Of a stretch of 64,000 bases of DNA, positions 12,480 through 24,559 are shown in pieces; within the stretch, counting starts at the first letter, position 1, and each line of letters starts with the position of its first letter. Made by a program: the position numbers and the translations under genes. Location of the stretch: the NCBI GenBank assembly GCA_026874595.1, contig CM049314.1, positions 57,088,300 to 57,152,299 on the forward strand, given 5' to 3'. A model generated the notes under the pieces. The model worked only from the letters and a program-made list of their open reading frames with translations. It did not search any database and was not told where the DNA came from. Source of the stretch: Sipunculus nudus. Lineage: Eukaryota; Annelida; Sipuncula; Golfingiida; Sipunculidae.

Positions 12480-12770
12480 TATTTTTGGGATTATATTTTG
12501 CGATTTAAATATATCATTGTTTTGCGAGGGTTCCATTTTCGTGATGATATCATAAAGTGTCCACCAAAGAGCATAAATCAATTATTTACCTAATTATTTG
12601 ATATGCAGACATAATCTTAGACCAGGATCAAAGGGAACGTTGAATGAATGGAACTTTTCACAGATATTATTAAATATATGGTGTTATTGATGATCATGCA
12701 AGTAACATATAATACAAAGGTATCCTATTTATTGTCAGTCTTTACCTTTTGACTTTGATGCTAAGTATAG

Positions 12771-13018
12771 CAGGGCTCAACATTAACAGTAAACTGCTTG
12801 CCTGGGGCAAGTGAATGTTCCAGAAAAAAGTGGGAGGGCAACTAAAAGTCACCTCCTACTTGCCCAGCTGGGCAAGTGGGTCCTACATAAACATTTATCC
12901 AAAGGCCTGAAGAAGGATGATTTTTGTAGGGCAAGTAAAAATTCATGTAGGGCAAGTAAAAGCTAGATGTTACTTGTCTGACTGGGCAAGTACTTTCAAA
13001 AGTTAATGTCCAGCCCTA
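12771..13018. mobile_element. Short MITE-like element with CAGGGCT terminal inverted repeats
   Basis: The left terminus is AGGGCTCAACATTAAC (12772-12787); the right terminus, reverse-complemented, is AGGGCTGGACATTAAC (13002-13017), matching at 14 of 16 positions. TATAG lies one base outside each end and may be a target duplication. The interior repeats GGGCAAGTRAA-type words in both orientations, including a perfect 20-bp palindrome ACTTGCCCAGCTGGGCAAGT at 12858-12877. The CAGGG start resembles hAT-type ends, but the flanking duplication is not a clean 8 bp, so the superfamily is uncertain. Confidence 0.65.
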
Positions 13019-14018
13019 TATAGATTACTGATTACCTTTGTGAGTGAGGGGTATAATACATGAAGGTTTTATTTTCATGATAAATTTGCTTTCAGAAACA
13101 TTGTGAATTTGAAACTCCTGCAAATTAACTGAAAGCAGTCCACAGTATATCCCTCCAGATCATCACCGTCTTGGACAGGGATGTGACTTGCTTGTTATTT
13201 GGTAAAGCCAGACGTGCACACTTCAAAAACCCTAGACAAAAGGTTACAAAAGTTCATGCTGAGCAAAAGGTGATGCAGTTATTAATTGACCGGTATTTTA
13301 CTCTAATGATCCCAATCTTCTCAGGTAACTGGCTCCCCTAAATGTATAAATATGCACACACTTGTGGTCATTAACGATTAATTGATTAATTTTGAACATT
13401 ACTTGCTCAGATAATGAGATTTGTTCTATCAGACCATCAGTATCTGTGGTACTACTCCACCTCAGTTATGACTGTATTGCAGTGGTCAGTTGAGGCCATC
13501 CTTGGTGAAAGCCCTGGAGACTGTCGGTCAGTGCTGAGTGGCCGGCATAGCAGGGCTGGTAATTCAATTATTGGCTGTTGTGGTCATCAGCAGCCTAACA
13601 TGCTTGTAAAGTTGTATACAGCAATGTAGAGAGGAGCTACTGTCCACTGGTTGAGTTGATATGGGTTACTGTGAAGTGGCTGGTTCAGTAGCATGCAGGG
13701 CACTTGTAGGGGTTCAAACCAATTCGGGCAAAGCTATTTGGCAAAACCGGTTTGGTGCATTCATACAGACATCTAGCACCAGTGCGTGTTGTGTACATGT
13801 GGATAAATGTAACAACAAGCTGATCGACACAAGCATTTGCGCTTGCGCTGTGACTGAGTTGCTGCTTGAAAACTGGGTACCAATCGTTTTAGACCATTCA
13901 CACAACAGTTAAGCAAAGTGGATAAAACGGTTTAAAAACCACCTCCTGAGCTTGATCCAAACCACCTTGGCCAAAACGGTTTGAAAATGGTTTGCATTTG
14001 CTGTGTGAAAGGAGTATT
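13019..14018. other. Non-coding DNA, nothing recognised
   Basis: Short open frames at 13414-13629 and 13661-13912 have no family features. A GGTTCAAACC word at 13718-13727 resembles a tRNA B box, but no acceptor stem or A box fits around it. Part of 13055-13125 (TTTTATTTTCATGAT ... GAATTTGAAACTCC) echoes the GAGGGTTTCATTTTC repeat family seen near 12.5 and 52.4-52.7 kb. Confidence 0.5.
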
Positions 14019-14335
14019 AGTCAAGGCACTGTTAGCTATCAGGGTACTGCAGTCCTGTCAAGGTATTTGTTAGCTATCAGGGTACTGCAGTCCTGTCAAG
14101 GTATTTGTTAGCTGTCAGGGTTCAGTTGGCTCTCAGGCTACTGTTGGCTTTCAGGGTACTGTTTGCTGTCAGGGTACTTGTTGGCTGTTAGGGTTTTGTT
14201 GTCTGTCAAGGTGCTGTTGGTTGTCAAGGTGCTGTTGGCTGTCTTTGTACTGTTGGTTGTCTGGGTGCTGTTGTCTGTCAGGGTTCTGTTGGCTGTCTGG
14301 GTACTGCTGGCTGTCAGGATATTGCTAGCTTTGTG
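14019..14335 (+). repeat. Minisatellite, ~18-bp units (GTTGGCTGTCAGGGTACT)
   Basis: The array starts with two near-identical ~41-bp units (GTTAGCTATCAGGGTACTGC then AGTCCTGTCAAGGTATTT) and continues as degenerate 18-bp units of GTTGGCTGTCAGGGTACT. Because 18 is a multiple of three, a valine/leucine-rich frame stays open across it (14163-14477). That frame is a by-product of the repeat and not evidence of a gene. Confidence 0.9.
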
Positions 14336-16337
14336 TGTTGGGAGGCCAATAGGAGCAACTTGTCAACAAAGATCTCATTATTTCTGTGAACTATACTATA
14401 AGCACCTGCTAAAGAATCTAATGATTTTATACCCATGCTGGTCTCACCTTTGTGTAGTATACCAACCAGAGTTTTAGCTGAGCTGCTAGGTCCATGAGCC
14501 TCTGATGCCTGAGACATGGCTCTTCCATCAAAACTGCTGACCCAGCAAAGTGTGTAGGAACATGCTGAGGAGTTGTGAAAAGATCTCTTTGTCTATGATG
14601 AATTACAACATAATACTTAACATTGTAAGGCAGAAATGGACGCAGATCTTGGGGAAAGATCATCCTCAGCAATATGACAATTTTTTTACACGATATGCGC
14701 TGGAACAGTATTTCAAAATCACTTATTTGGATTGACAGGTTAAACTTGTGGATGGCCAAATAAGGTCATGCCATGGTTTTGCAGAAAGATATTCATAAAG
14801 GTCAATTTTATGCTATCATAACCACAGTGTATCCGTATCAAGCCAGAGTAAAATAGGTAGTTTGATCCATAAAGCGTGCTCTTGTGCTGTGAAATGTATT
14901 CTCTGGCAGTGATTGAACATGTACTGGTGCCCAATCCATCATCCCAACCAGGGTACCAGTGGAAAACATGGGATATCCAAATATGTCAGTTACCTTTCAG
15001 GAGACTACAATGCACCCTCGTTACATGATCATTGCAGCACTATTATCAAGAACTTTCAATTGATAAAACTGGGACTTCAATTTTATTTAACATAGTGAAT
15101 AAGAAATTTATCGATGATTATCGATTCAAAGCATTAACAAAAAATGTAGTAATTGATGAAGTACTCTTACTTGCATTTGTCTGAGAGAGGGTTGTTCTTG
15201 CATGTATATTGCGTAGGCAAAGTAATGAATTGTTGAATATTAGATATATCATAGGAATTTTGGTGTCAATTTTACACTCTTCTTTTTGAATTTGTGACTT
15301 TTAGAATTCAGTACTGTATTCATTTCTTGATATGGGTATCATTTGTTGTATTATTAAAACTGAATCTGAATAAGCAGCAAATTGCGTTAATGATTGATAC
15401 TTGGTATTTTGAATAATTTGTTAGATTAATTTTGAGTATGTTGTTGAATATGTGAAACCACATCATGACAGATAAAATTTGCTTTAAAAATAATAGAGTA
15501 TAGAGGATTTATCATCTTTTGATTACCTCATTTTAGGAACCTATAGAACCTATAATTCTGCTTCAGACAAGAAAAAACTGTCTAATGATTATAAGTTTAT
15601 TTTTAATTCCTTCTTAAAATATACCATCATAATTTTTACCCATACTATTACATGCTATGAGTATGACCTATTTTGTTTTCTTTGAAAAATTTCATATGCT
15701 TCAGTTTCTGAGGTTGATAGGTGGGATGAATAGTCTGCTAGCTAATAGTAATGATCAAGAGTCTGCTTACATCGCCACAGTTACCAGCAGGAAAACAGCC
15801 TGACAGCACTGTAGGGGAGTTTCTGGTGGTAAATATTTATGTGCAGGAGCTGTAATTACAATCTGGTGTTGTCTTTGATCTAGGCTTCCAGTTTGTGTTA
15901 TCACCGTTTACATCATAACCGTGTTAATACAAAGCAGTTTGTTATTTCACATGTTGTCAGAGATCCCAAAATGTAATCTCATATATTGCCTTTTAGAAGA
16001 TAATGCTATAAAGAAAAGTAATTGAGAATGTGGTTATCTTGTGTTTAGGGAAAATGTTTGGTCAACAGAAATTGCGTGGAAAAAGAAACATACAAGATAT
16101 TTTCGTTATTTATATCCTGACCTTTCATCCTTACCTTTTCTTTTCCCAGCCATGTTTGATGTGGTAGTCATCTAAATTCTGAAGTAGAAGTGAAGTAAGA
16201 CAATGTTTGAGCATGTTAAATTAATGTTAAGTATTAACTTTAAGTGTGTGAAGTAATGAATCATTACAATAAATCAGGAGAAATCAGCAAACAGATAAAA
16301 GAAGCCAGATAAGTCATTGATCTTGTTCTTAATTTTT
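14336..16337. other. Non-coding DNA, nothing recognised
   Basis: No exon-like frame, transposon boundary or RNA gene was recognised. The 110-codon minus-strand frame at 14427-14759 lacks motifs. A 17-bp word at 15796-15812 (CAGCCTGACAGCACTGT) recurs exactly at 55502-55518. Confidence 0.5.
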
Positions 16338-17456
16338 CATGGCTCTGTGTCTTAATTACTCCATGGCTCTGTGGCTATATTGTTTCATGGCTCTGTGGCT
16401 ATATCGCTTTGGGGCTTTGTGGCTATATTGTTTCATGGCTCTGTGGCTATATTTTGTTTTGGCTCTGTGGGTATATTGTTTCATGGCTCTGTGACTGTAT
16501 TGTTTCATGGCTCTGTGGCCATATTGTTTCATTGCTCTTTGGCTATAATAATTATTCATGGCTCTGGCTATATTGTTTCATGGCTCTCTGGCTATATTGT
16601 TATATGACTCTCTAGCTACATTGCTTCATGGCTCTGTGGCTACATTGTTTCATGGCTCTGTGGCTATATTGTTTCATGGCTCTGTGCCTATATTGTTTCA
16701 TGGCTCTGTGGCTATATTGTTTCACGGCTCTGTGGCTGTATTTTGATTTGGCTCTGCTGTTTTTTGTTTTGGCTCTGTGGCTATATTGTTTCATGGCACT
16801 GTGGCTGCATTGTTTCACAGCTCTTTGGTCATATTGTTTCATTGCTCTGTGGCTATGATAATTTTCATGTTTCTGGCTATATTGTTTTGTGGATCTCTGG
16901 CTATATTGTTATATGGCTCTCTTGCTACATTGCTTCATGGCTCTGTGCCCATATTGTTTCATTGCTCTGTGGCTATGATAATTTTTCATTGCTCTTGCTA
17001 TATTGTTTTGTGGCACTGTGGCTATATTTTTTCATGGCTCTGTGGCTATATTGTTTCATGGCTCTGTGACTATATTGTTTTATGGCGCTGTGACTCTATT
17101 GTTTTATAGCACTGTGGCTATATTGTTTCATGGCTCTGTGGCTGTATGGTTTTATGGCGATCTGACTCTTGTTTTATAGCCCTGTGGCTATATTGTTTCA
17201 TTGCTCTGTGGCTGTATTGTTTTATTGCGCTGTGACTCTATTGTTTTATAGCCCTGTGGCTATATTGTTTCATGGCCCTGTGCCTATATTGTTTTATGGT
17301 GCTTTGACTCTATTGTTTTATAGCCCTGTGGCTATATTATTTCATGGCGCTGTGGCTATATTGTTTATAGCGCTGTGGCTCTATTGTTTTATAGCACTGT
17401 GGCCTGGATATTGTTTCATGGCACTGTAGCTATATTGTTTCATGGCGCCATGGCTA
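16338..17456. repeat. 24-bp minisatellite with higher-order structure (~1.1 kb)
   Basis: About 46 units of the 24-mer TTTCATGGCTCTGTGG + CTATATTG. Variant units recur in the same order: blocks with CTATRATAATT followed by a shortened TCTGGCTATATTG lie at about 16543, 16853 and 16973, so sub-arrays were duplicated as blocks. From about 17075 a second variant dominates (TTTTATAGCCCTGTGG). Since 24 is a multiple of three and the unit lacks stops in several frames, open frames of 60-110 codons occur on both strands: hydrophobic octapeptide repeats on plus, and YSHRAMKQ-type basic octapeptides on minus (16356-16559, 16612-16842). No promoter, splice or start context supports translation. Confidence 0.95.
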
Positions 17457-17555
17457 TATTCTCAATCTGGCAGTCCGTATGATCGTCCCATGTCTTTGTT
17501 CTATAAATTCTGAACACTTAAGTGCACTGTTATACTGTCCTTATGAAATCCTAAA

Positions 17556-17745
17556 AAGAGAGAGCAAAAGAGAAGACTGAGATATTCTGAAAGAAAGAGA
17601 GCAAAAGAAAAGAGAGAGTGAGAGAGAGACTGATATATATTGGAGAGGGTCTGTGAAGTAAAATAAACAGAAAAAGAAAGACAGAGATGGACAAAGTAAG
17701 AGAGAGAGAGAGAATCAGACAGAAAACAAAGAGATATTTAGGGGA
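17556..17745 (+). repeat. Purine-rich (GA/GAAA) low-complexity tract
   Basis: Runs of GAGAGA, AAAGAGAG and GAAAGA with few pyrimidines on the plus strand. It could form triplex DNA, but nothing else indicates a function. Confidence 0.85.
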
Positions 17746-17989
17746 TAACCAAAAAAAATGATTGAGTGCACATAGCATGAATGTTTTCCATATATGGCAT
17801 ATAAATGTATGAAATTTTCGTAATTTTGGGTGGGTCAGGTTAAGTTAATGGGGAAAAAAAACAACACTAAAGCTCTCTGAAAGCCCTCAAAGCTCTCTGA
17901 AAATGGATACATTTGTTGAAAAAGCCTCCAGGTAGGTTTGGTCAAACATCCAGTTAGATCTAACAACAAAATTTCATTCTTTCTGCAAG

Positions 17990-18093
17990 AAATTTGTTTC
18001 CACTTGCTGAGAGATAATGATTGTGGCATTTCAAGAGAATTCAGTCATGATCCACTGGATTTGTCAATGAAAAGGCCTGCTGAGTTTGCGAAG
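17990..18093 (+). CDS. Possible internal exon with a PLDLS motif (weak)
   Basis: A pyrimidine-rich stretch ending TTTCTGCAAG precedes the segment, and AAG|GTTGTT follows as a possible donor. Between them the frame is open and reads like protein: it passes through LLRDNDCGISREF and then PLDLSMKRPAEF, with PLDLS encoded at 18052-18066. PxDLS followed by basic residues is the known CtBP co-repressor docking motif of many transcription regulators, hence the interest. The exon would be 104 nt, entering within a codon and leaving on a codon boundary. No partner exon was identified. The donor is not a strong consensus and the frame stays open on both sides, so this may be chance. Confidence 0.2.
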
Positions 18094-18414
18094 GTTGTTA
18101 TCTTAGTGGATAATGCTGTATCATTTTTAGCACAGAGGTTTATGATTTACTCAGTATAATAAATTGAGGGCAGAGGGGAAACATTTTGAAGCTGGTAGCT
18201 GTTTTTTTTCTCTTTGTAATGGAAGGTTGAATAAACCAAATCAGTCAGCGGATAGAAGTTATTTTGGTCAGGTACTGATATTTCTCTTAAAACATATTCC
18301 AAGGCACCCACGGCTTGTGTTAAATTTAGCCATCGTGTGTCATCAGCTGTCCATCACACCAGTGGTGATATATGATTGAGCAGTGGACATGTATACTTCA
18401 GTAGGGTATTTATT
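18094..18414. other. Non-coding DNA, nothing recognised
   Basis: No recognisable gene. A 71-codon open frame at 18164-18379 has no family features. Confidence 0.45.
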
Positions 18415-18840
18415 AAAGCTGGCCTCCTATCTATCAAATTTTTTTTGCCGGCTAATTTATTTTAAGTTGCCAGAAAAATTGACAAGTCTCTCTGTGCCCA
18501 CACACCTACTGCTTTTCCGTGCAGATCACTTGATGTTTCTGGTCAGTTTTGTCACTTCTGATTTTTACACCAGGACGTGAGGAATGATATAAAGAAGGAA
18601 AGTAGGATGCATGTGAATCAGCTGATTTTTTTTATAGTTCCATCATCACATTAAAAAAATTGTCTAGCCAGATAAAAATCGGCTGAGAACCTTTGAAATC
18701 GTCAAGTGTTTTTGCAGCCGTATTTTTCTGACAGATTTTAAAAAAATCCAACTGGCCGCACCCTCACATCTACCATACCTATTGATTTTTCTGGCTGGCA
18801 AAAAAATCGGCTGGAAATATCGGTTGATGAGAATTCAGTG
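18415..18840. repeat. Degenerate repeat with GCCGGCT / TCGGCTGG words
   Basis: Variants of AAAAAATCGGCTGG, TTTTTCTGGCTGG and GCCAGAAAAATTGAC occur several times in both orientations within about 420 bp. This suggests a decayed inverted-repeat element. Exact ends could not be placed. Confidence 0.35.
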
Positions 18841-21089
18841 TAAGGTGTACGGACAAATACATACGAGTTATTCCAGAGAAAAATTGACCATGGAAAAAAT
18901 GACCCACGTATGGCTTGTGTGACTGAAGTTCAAACAGCCCTATAGTGCCTTAACATTAGCCTGATAAGACTAGTTAAGACTATACATATAAAAAGGGGGA
19001 GGTATGGTTATCTCTAAAACAAAAATCTTCAAAAAAAGTAAACTCTCTTTCAGTGACTTATAGGTGGAAAAAAATGGCATAGTATTATACTTTTTTAAAT
19101 CATTAAAATATTGAGTAATATATCAGTTTAGTGGTGTTAATTGTATTGGCTAAGTTTTATTTCTTCATAATAAAGCGTAAAATAATTGTTCCTCAGCCCA
19201 AAAAGTTAAAATCAAACATTTAGTGTAAACGTTTCTGTATACAGGAAGATGATGGACAGTTGTGACAGTTGTTGCAGCTGCTTAGATTAACATATGGGTG
19301 TTCCACGAAGTGGCTCAAATTGGGCAAAGTCTGCTAAGCATTGAATGGGACGGGTGACGGTGAAACAAAATGTCATTATGCAAGTGTGAGCATTTTCTAT
19401 CACATTTGGATGTTAACCTGGAACTGGTGCAGGCCTGCTTTTAGTCTTCTACTCAGGCTGATAATTGAATGATTACACGTTGAAATCTGATTGGGCGATT
19501 AAAGGACCATGACAGGATGACCAATTACATAGATGTTCTGGCCTCCAGACTTTGCAGTTCACCAGCCTGGCGCCGGTGTTTCATTCAAGCCTACCATTAG
19601 TTTCGACTTCATCGCAAAAATGACCCTATAAGTAACTTAGCTTGCCGGGGCTTTTGGAAGGAAATGACCAGACGTCACTTACGGCAAAGATTTTCTGTCT
19701 CACAAAGAATATTAACACAGTTACCATACTTTAGTCAGAGACGGTTTTCCTACATGTTAACTTTGATTATACTCGGGGAATAAATGAAATTCTTTTATTC
19801 AAGATTCATGGAGGAAGTGTAGTTATTTGGCATGCTTGAAATTACTCTGTGAAATTGGAATTTTTTTTTTGCGAGCAAATTCTGTTTTTTAGTTTAAAAT
19901 ATTTTTTTTGTAGGAAGAAAATGTTGGAGTTTTCTTAATGTTAGGGTTCTACCACAGTCACATTCATTTTTTATGCTTCATATATAGCATATTTTTGGGA
20001 TGAAAATGTGTCAAGTGAAACATGACATTTATTTGCATGATCTTTTTGCATAATTATCTTGTCTTTCAGAGTGTCTACGATAATATGACAGGCCTAAACA
20101 TTTTTGTATCATTATTTAATTTATTGTGGAAAAAAGGGTAAAACCTTTTTTTAAAGAATTAAAGTTTGGTGTTTGTTTTCTAAACCACAGAAGCTATATT
20201 TTTGTAAGATGAGTTGAACAGATTTAAAATTGATATTATTAAGACTATTAATGGGATTTTAAAATTAAAACTTCACACCTTAGCAAAAAAATAAACACGA
20301 CAGTTCGATGTTCAGGTTATAAAAAAACATATAGTCATTTTAAATTATAACCGACATATCCTCTCTGAGAAATAAACAAATTAAATATAAAAAAATATTA
20401 AAATTCAACCACCTCTTTTGCAAAATATTACTTCTTATATTGTTAGGAAGAACAATCACTCTAATTATGTGATTAAGGTTTTACTTATAAATTTAGAAAT
20501 CATAATACTAAATATGTTTAAGCCTATCATATTACCCTATACACCCTTAATAAAAATTTTTCAAGCTGAATAAGTTCAGGGTAAATGCTCTGTCGCCCCT
20601 CATTCACATTGCAGTCTCCAACAGGTAAATGTCCATACTTGGTCACCTTGAACCTTGTTCAGTTGTTAGTCTCAGCCGATACAGTTTTGTCTTTAGAGGT
20701 CTTTTGTGTTGTCGTTGCTCTCAGATAATCCACCTGATAACATGAAACAAGATATCTCATTTTTTAGTGAAATGTTGAATGTGGTAGATCCTATCCTCTC
20801 TGTGACATTTAAGTATTTGCATGATAATTAACCTGGTCATTATCATACATCTGATGTTTAAGATTTAGGTACATTTTGTTGTGTACTACTTTGGTTGTTA
20901 AAAAAGGTCTTTTTATATATGAAAGTGAATGTTTTATTTGATAAGTATGATCATTATATTATATATGTTTATAATTGTTTAATTGTTATGTTTTAGCTAA
21001 GAACAGAGTCTTGCAAGGAATATCAGGTAATTTGTGTACATAACAAACTTGGGTGACCTATATAACATACATGTATCATTTATTCACTT

Positions 21090-21091
<2 letters not shown>
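18841..21091. other. AT-rich non-coding DNA, nothing recognised
   Basis: Homopolymer A and T runs and ordinary AT-rich sequence. No exon-like frame or element boundary was identified. A slightly less AT-rich patch at about 19340-19700 has no open frame of note. Confidence 0.5.

Positions 21092-21179
<88 letters not shown>
21092..21179. repeat. (AT)n microsatellite
   Basis: An almost pure alternating AT run of nearly 90 bp with one AA interruption near 21137. It is self-complementary, so it can extrude as a cruciform and is prone to length error in assembly. Confidence 0.98.
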
Positions 21180-21180
<1 letters not shown>

Positions 21181-22259
21181 CTGTGATCTATTTCCTATAT
21201 TTTCAATCTCTGCTGACTTTCTAATCCCCATAGCAGGACATCAAAACTTTATTCTTAAATTAAAATAATGTTTACTTAGATGGCTTATAGTGTTTTGTAA
21301 CCCCAGAAATCAATATAAAGCAAAAAACAAATTACAGGATTTTTTTCATCTTGCATTTTCTTAGGAAAATGAAAAAAATATTCATTAATACAATTAATTC
21401 ATTTTGCTGGTCTTCCTTTTATATTAAATGTTGAAATTTTTGTTATATACATACCCATATTGAAGGCTGAAGATATATGATTTAGCCTTCAAGAGGAGGT
21501 ATATTAATTCATGAATCAGTAAATATGAATGCACATATCATTCTTCGTAATAAAAGAAATATTTCCAGTGTGACAAGCAAGATGGTTTGTGGGATACATA
21601 AACATTCTTTGAAGGAGTGTTAATATTCAGAGGCATTAAAGGAGTCTCACCAAAATCATAAAACTGGTATTTTTGTGGTGTAAAATAACCTTGCTGCAAT
21701 TTTCCTTTGTCATTTTCCTTTGTTGTAGCATTTCTTTTGATTAATGGTAAGATGAGCAGCATCCACTAATAAAACGTGGTCGTTAGTGGCTTACACAATG
21801 TCATTATCACTTCCCGCTCATTTGAACATGTATTTTTTACCTTCCCAGGATTGTCTGATCTGTGTATATTTACAGCAATATAACATACTGGATAAGATGC
21901 CTATAATCCTTGTTCATAGGTTTTATGTTCTCAACATATTATGAGTTTCACCTTGGTATAAAGTATAAAGAAAATCCTTAGAATATTTATCCGTTACCTG
22001 AGGTATTAAAGAGTCACATAATGTATGCTAATTATATGCTGCAGGCACCAAGAGTTGTAAATTATTACTCTGATGTGTAATATAATGTGCTTTGACTCTC
22101 ATGTGATGTTTGAGCATAAATAACTATTGAAGTTGTTATAGCATTTTAAATGCTGCATCATATGTGTATGAATTGTTAAGGTGAAGAGTAATTTAAGTTG
22201 CACTGTATAGCATGGATAAATATCACTTTGCAAAGAAATAAATTTGCTGTGATAAAAAA
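21180..22259. other. AT-rich non-coding DNA, nothing recognised
   Basis: No exon-like frame, RNA gene or bounded repeat was recognised. Confidence 0.5.
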
Positions 22260-22357
22260 GGTGTAAAAAAGTTTTGTTTGTATGCAAATCTGTTTAAATA
22301 CAACTTATGTGTATTATATTTAAACAGATTTGCATACAAACAAAACTTTTTTACACC
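22260..22357. repeat. Perfect inverted repeat: 41-bp arms, 16-bp loop
   Basis: Left arm 22260-22300 and right arm 22317-22357 are exact reverse complements, with a 16-nt loop (CAACTTATGTGTATTA). Each arm contains the POU octamer ATGCAAAT or its complement (22282-22289 and 22328-22335). Pairing stops at once outside the arms. The transcript would be a long, fully paired hairpin, more like a hairpin-siRNA source or a recently formed palindrome than a normal bulged miRNA precursor. No TA or other direct repeat flanks it. Confidence 0.97.
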
Positions 22358-24559
22358 ATTTCTAAGACTCAGCAGTTGTATGAAAAAATAATTATCTGAC
22401 AGAGTAATACTCTTTTTTGCGTTTTTAATTTCATCTGTGAATGTTGGTGTAGTTTAACTTTCATCCATACATGCATATAATTACTTTATAAATTTAATTA
22501 GTTTAATCATTGACAATCAGAGTCCTTTTAATGAGAGAATCTAGAGTTCTGATGACACAACTTAAGTCTACTATTCTTATAATTAATATACTTCTTTTGT
22601 GCCGATGTTCCTATTGTCATACATTTCTCTGCTACCTAGATCTCCTCTTTACCCTGTTGTTATATTATCAGATTAAATTAATATATTCACTATATGTTTT
22701 TTATATTTTCATTTTCTTTTAACCCTGATTGTATTTTGTATATTTGGTACTTTATATTTTATTTAAAAACATTCCTTCTTTGTATAAAATGTAATGTAAT
22801 TGTCTGGATTTGGCATAAACAATATATATTAAATATATTCAGCAATCTGTATATATTTGGATATTTGGTCACATTTTCCTATTCCCCACAAGACAATACA
22901 TAAAATGTAAGAACCGTTGGTATTCATGAAGATTTTCTAGACTGGAGATATATCGCTAGAGATAATAAAACCTGGCATTGTTTCATGGGCAATATAAGGG
23001 AGGGGGGATATATGACATCCTTTTGCATAATATAGATACATTATTTATGATCATTCATAAAACAGGACCATATAAATACATCACATTGTTCCATCAGACC
23101 GTGCCTTTAACAGGACCACCTGCCTTTACCACATATTATAAAATCTTGAAATCTTGCCAGTTTCATCTGGCTATATATAATAAGCATTAAATGAGTGCAG
23201 TGTGATTATTTTCTTAATTTTCCTTGAATTTTCTGTTAAAAGTTTTGTTACTCATGATTGGTTTTACCCTGTGGCGAATTTTCAGCTGTGTTTGTTCTTT
23301 ATGTGTTGCATTGTTTGTCTGTCAGAAAATTTGCACAAAAATGACTGAACTGTTTTGCAGTGTGGGCCAGGTGTGGGCTGAGGAAGACCCCATTATATTT
23401 TGGTGCAGATCTTGATAAGGGATACAATTAGTTTGCCTTAGCAGAGGTTTGCACTTCACAGAGTCCCATTTTAGTTAGAACTCTGTTAAAGTTAGAGCCT
23501 TTACTTAGACCATGGCCATCCTGATGAACAGGAAAAGGATTGAGACAGTATAAAAATAAAGACAAACATATGATTAAGCATTCTTGGTTTCAAGTATTTT
23601 TTTTACTGTCATATGTAGTCAGTCCTTGTGTGATTTGAGCCATCAGGGCAGATTATCAAACGTAACCATAACCTAAACAAATATAAACCTTTGCAAATGA
23701 CGTTGTAAGAAGTACATTCAATTAGAATAGTTTAGGTAAAAATTGGCAAAAACAGACAATTCATCAAATTCTGTATTTCCAAAGTCATATAAAACATTTG
23801 AATAAACTTGGATAGATTACATATTTTAAATTACTCCCATCTGAAGTTCATTCTGAATAAAATAATCTAGAGTTAAATTTTCCATAGAAGGCAGAATTAT
23901 TAGTATTTACCATGGTGGCAATTTGTTAAAATAGTTTATGTTACAACAACAAAGAATGGATTGATCGAGTTTTAATTCAGGAAGCCCCAGATCTCTGCTG
24001 GGTCCTGGTGATTTAGTTTAAATGATAATCAGTCAGGAAAACTGTGGAAAGATCACTTGATTATGGCAGTAATTTGACAAGTGACATGGGCAAGATTATA
24101 TTGAAATGCTGGTAATTACTGTTAGCTGATTTTAATATTTTAACTGTCAGTGCCATTAAAAATTCTGTTAAACATTACATTTAAAATTCAATATTCCTCG
24201 CTCTACATCTCAAATATGGCTGATTAAAAAAAACAACTGACCTTTGGGCACAATATTAATCATAGGTGACAGATTTGCACCAGATATTTATTTTGGCTTT
24301 GACCTAATTTCCAAGGTCATACACACATAGCCTATTCCCCATTATAACTAACTTGTACTTGGTGATTGCAAACATCTAGCATAAAATTCTCTTGTTTGCA
24401 TCTTAGTTAAGAAGGTGTGTGCATCCAGATTTTCCCCTCATACACACATATGTACCCATACAAACATATCATCACGTAACACACTTGCAAACTATTTCGT
24501 TTCCATACATGATGTAACTTCATTGTAATCCGTTCTTCAGATAAAAAGGCTATCAGCAA
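22358..24559. other. AT-rich non-coding DNA, nothing recognised
   Basis: No convincing gene. Several 60-70 codon frames at 22510-23415 are AT-rich and phenylalanine/isoleucine/leucine-dominated without motifs, as expected by chance. Confidence 0.5.

Noticed and set aside
12262-12593. Two overlapping ~97-codon frames at the right end of the CCGTAAAA element as transposase remnants
   Set aside because: They read through the terminal inverted repeat into flanking DNA and contain no DDE/D or helix-turn-helix pattern.
13718-13727. GGTTCAAACC as a tRNA B box
   Set aside because: No matching A box at the right distance and no acceptor stem pairing.
14163-14477. 104-codon Val/Leu-rich frame resembling a membrane protein
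   Set aside because: Its hydrophobic part is only the 18-bp minisatellite read in frame.
16356-17109. Open frames of 67-110 codons on both strands in the 24-bp array
   Set aside because: They follow directly from a 24-bp unit without stops. Not annotated as genes.
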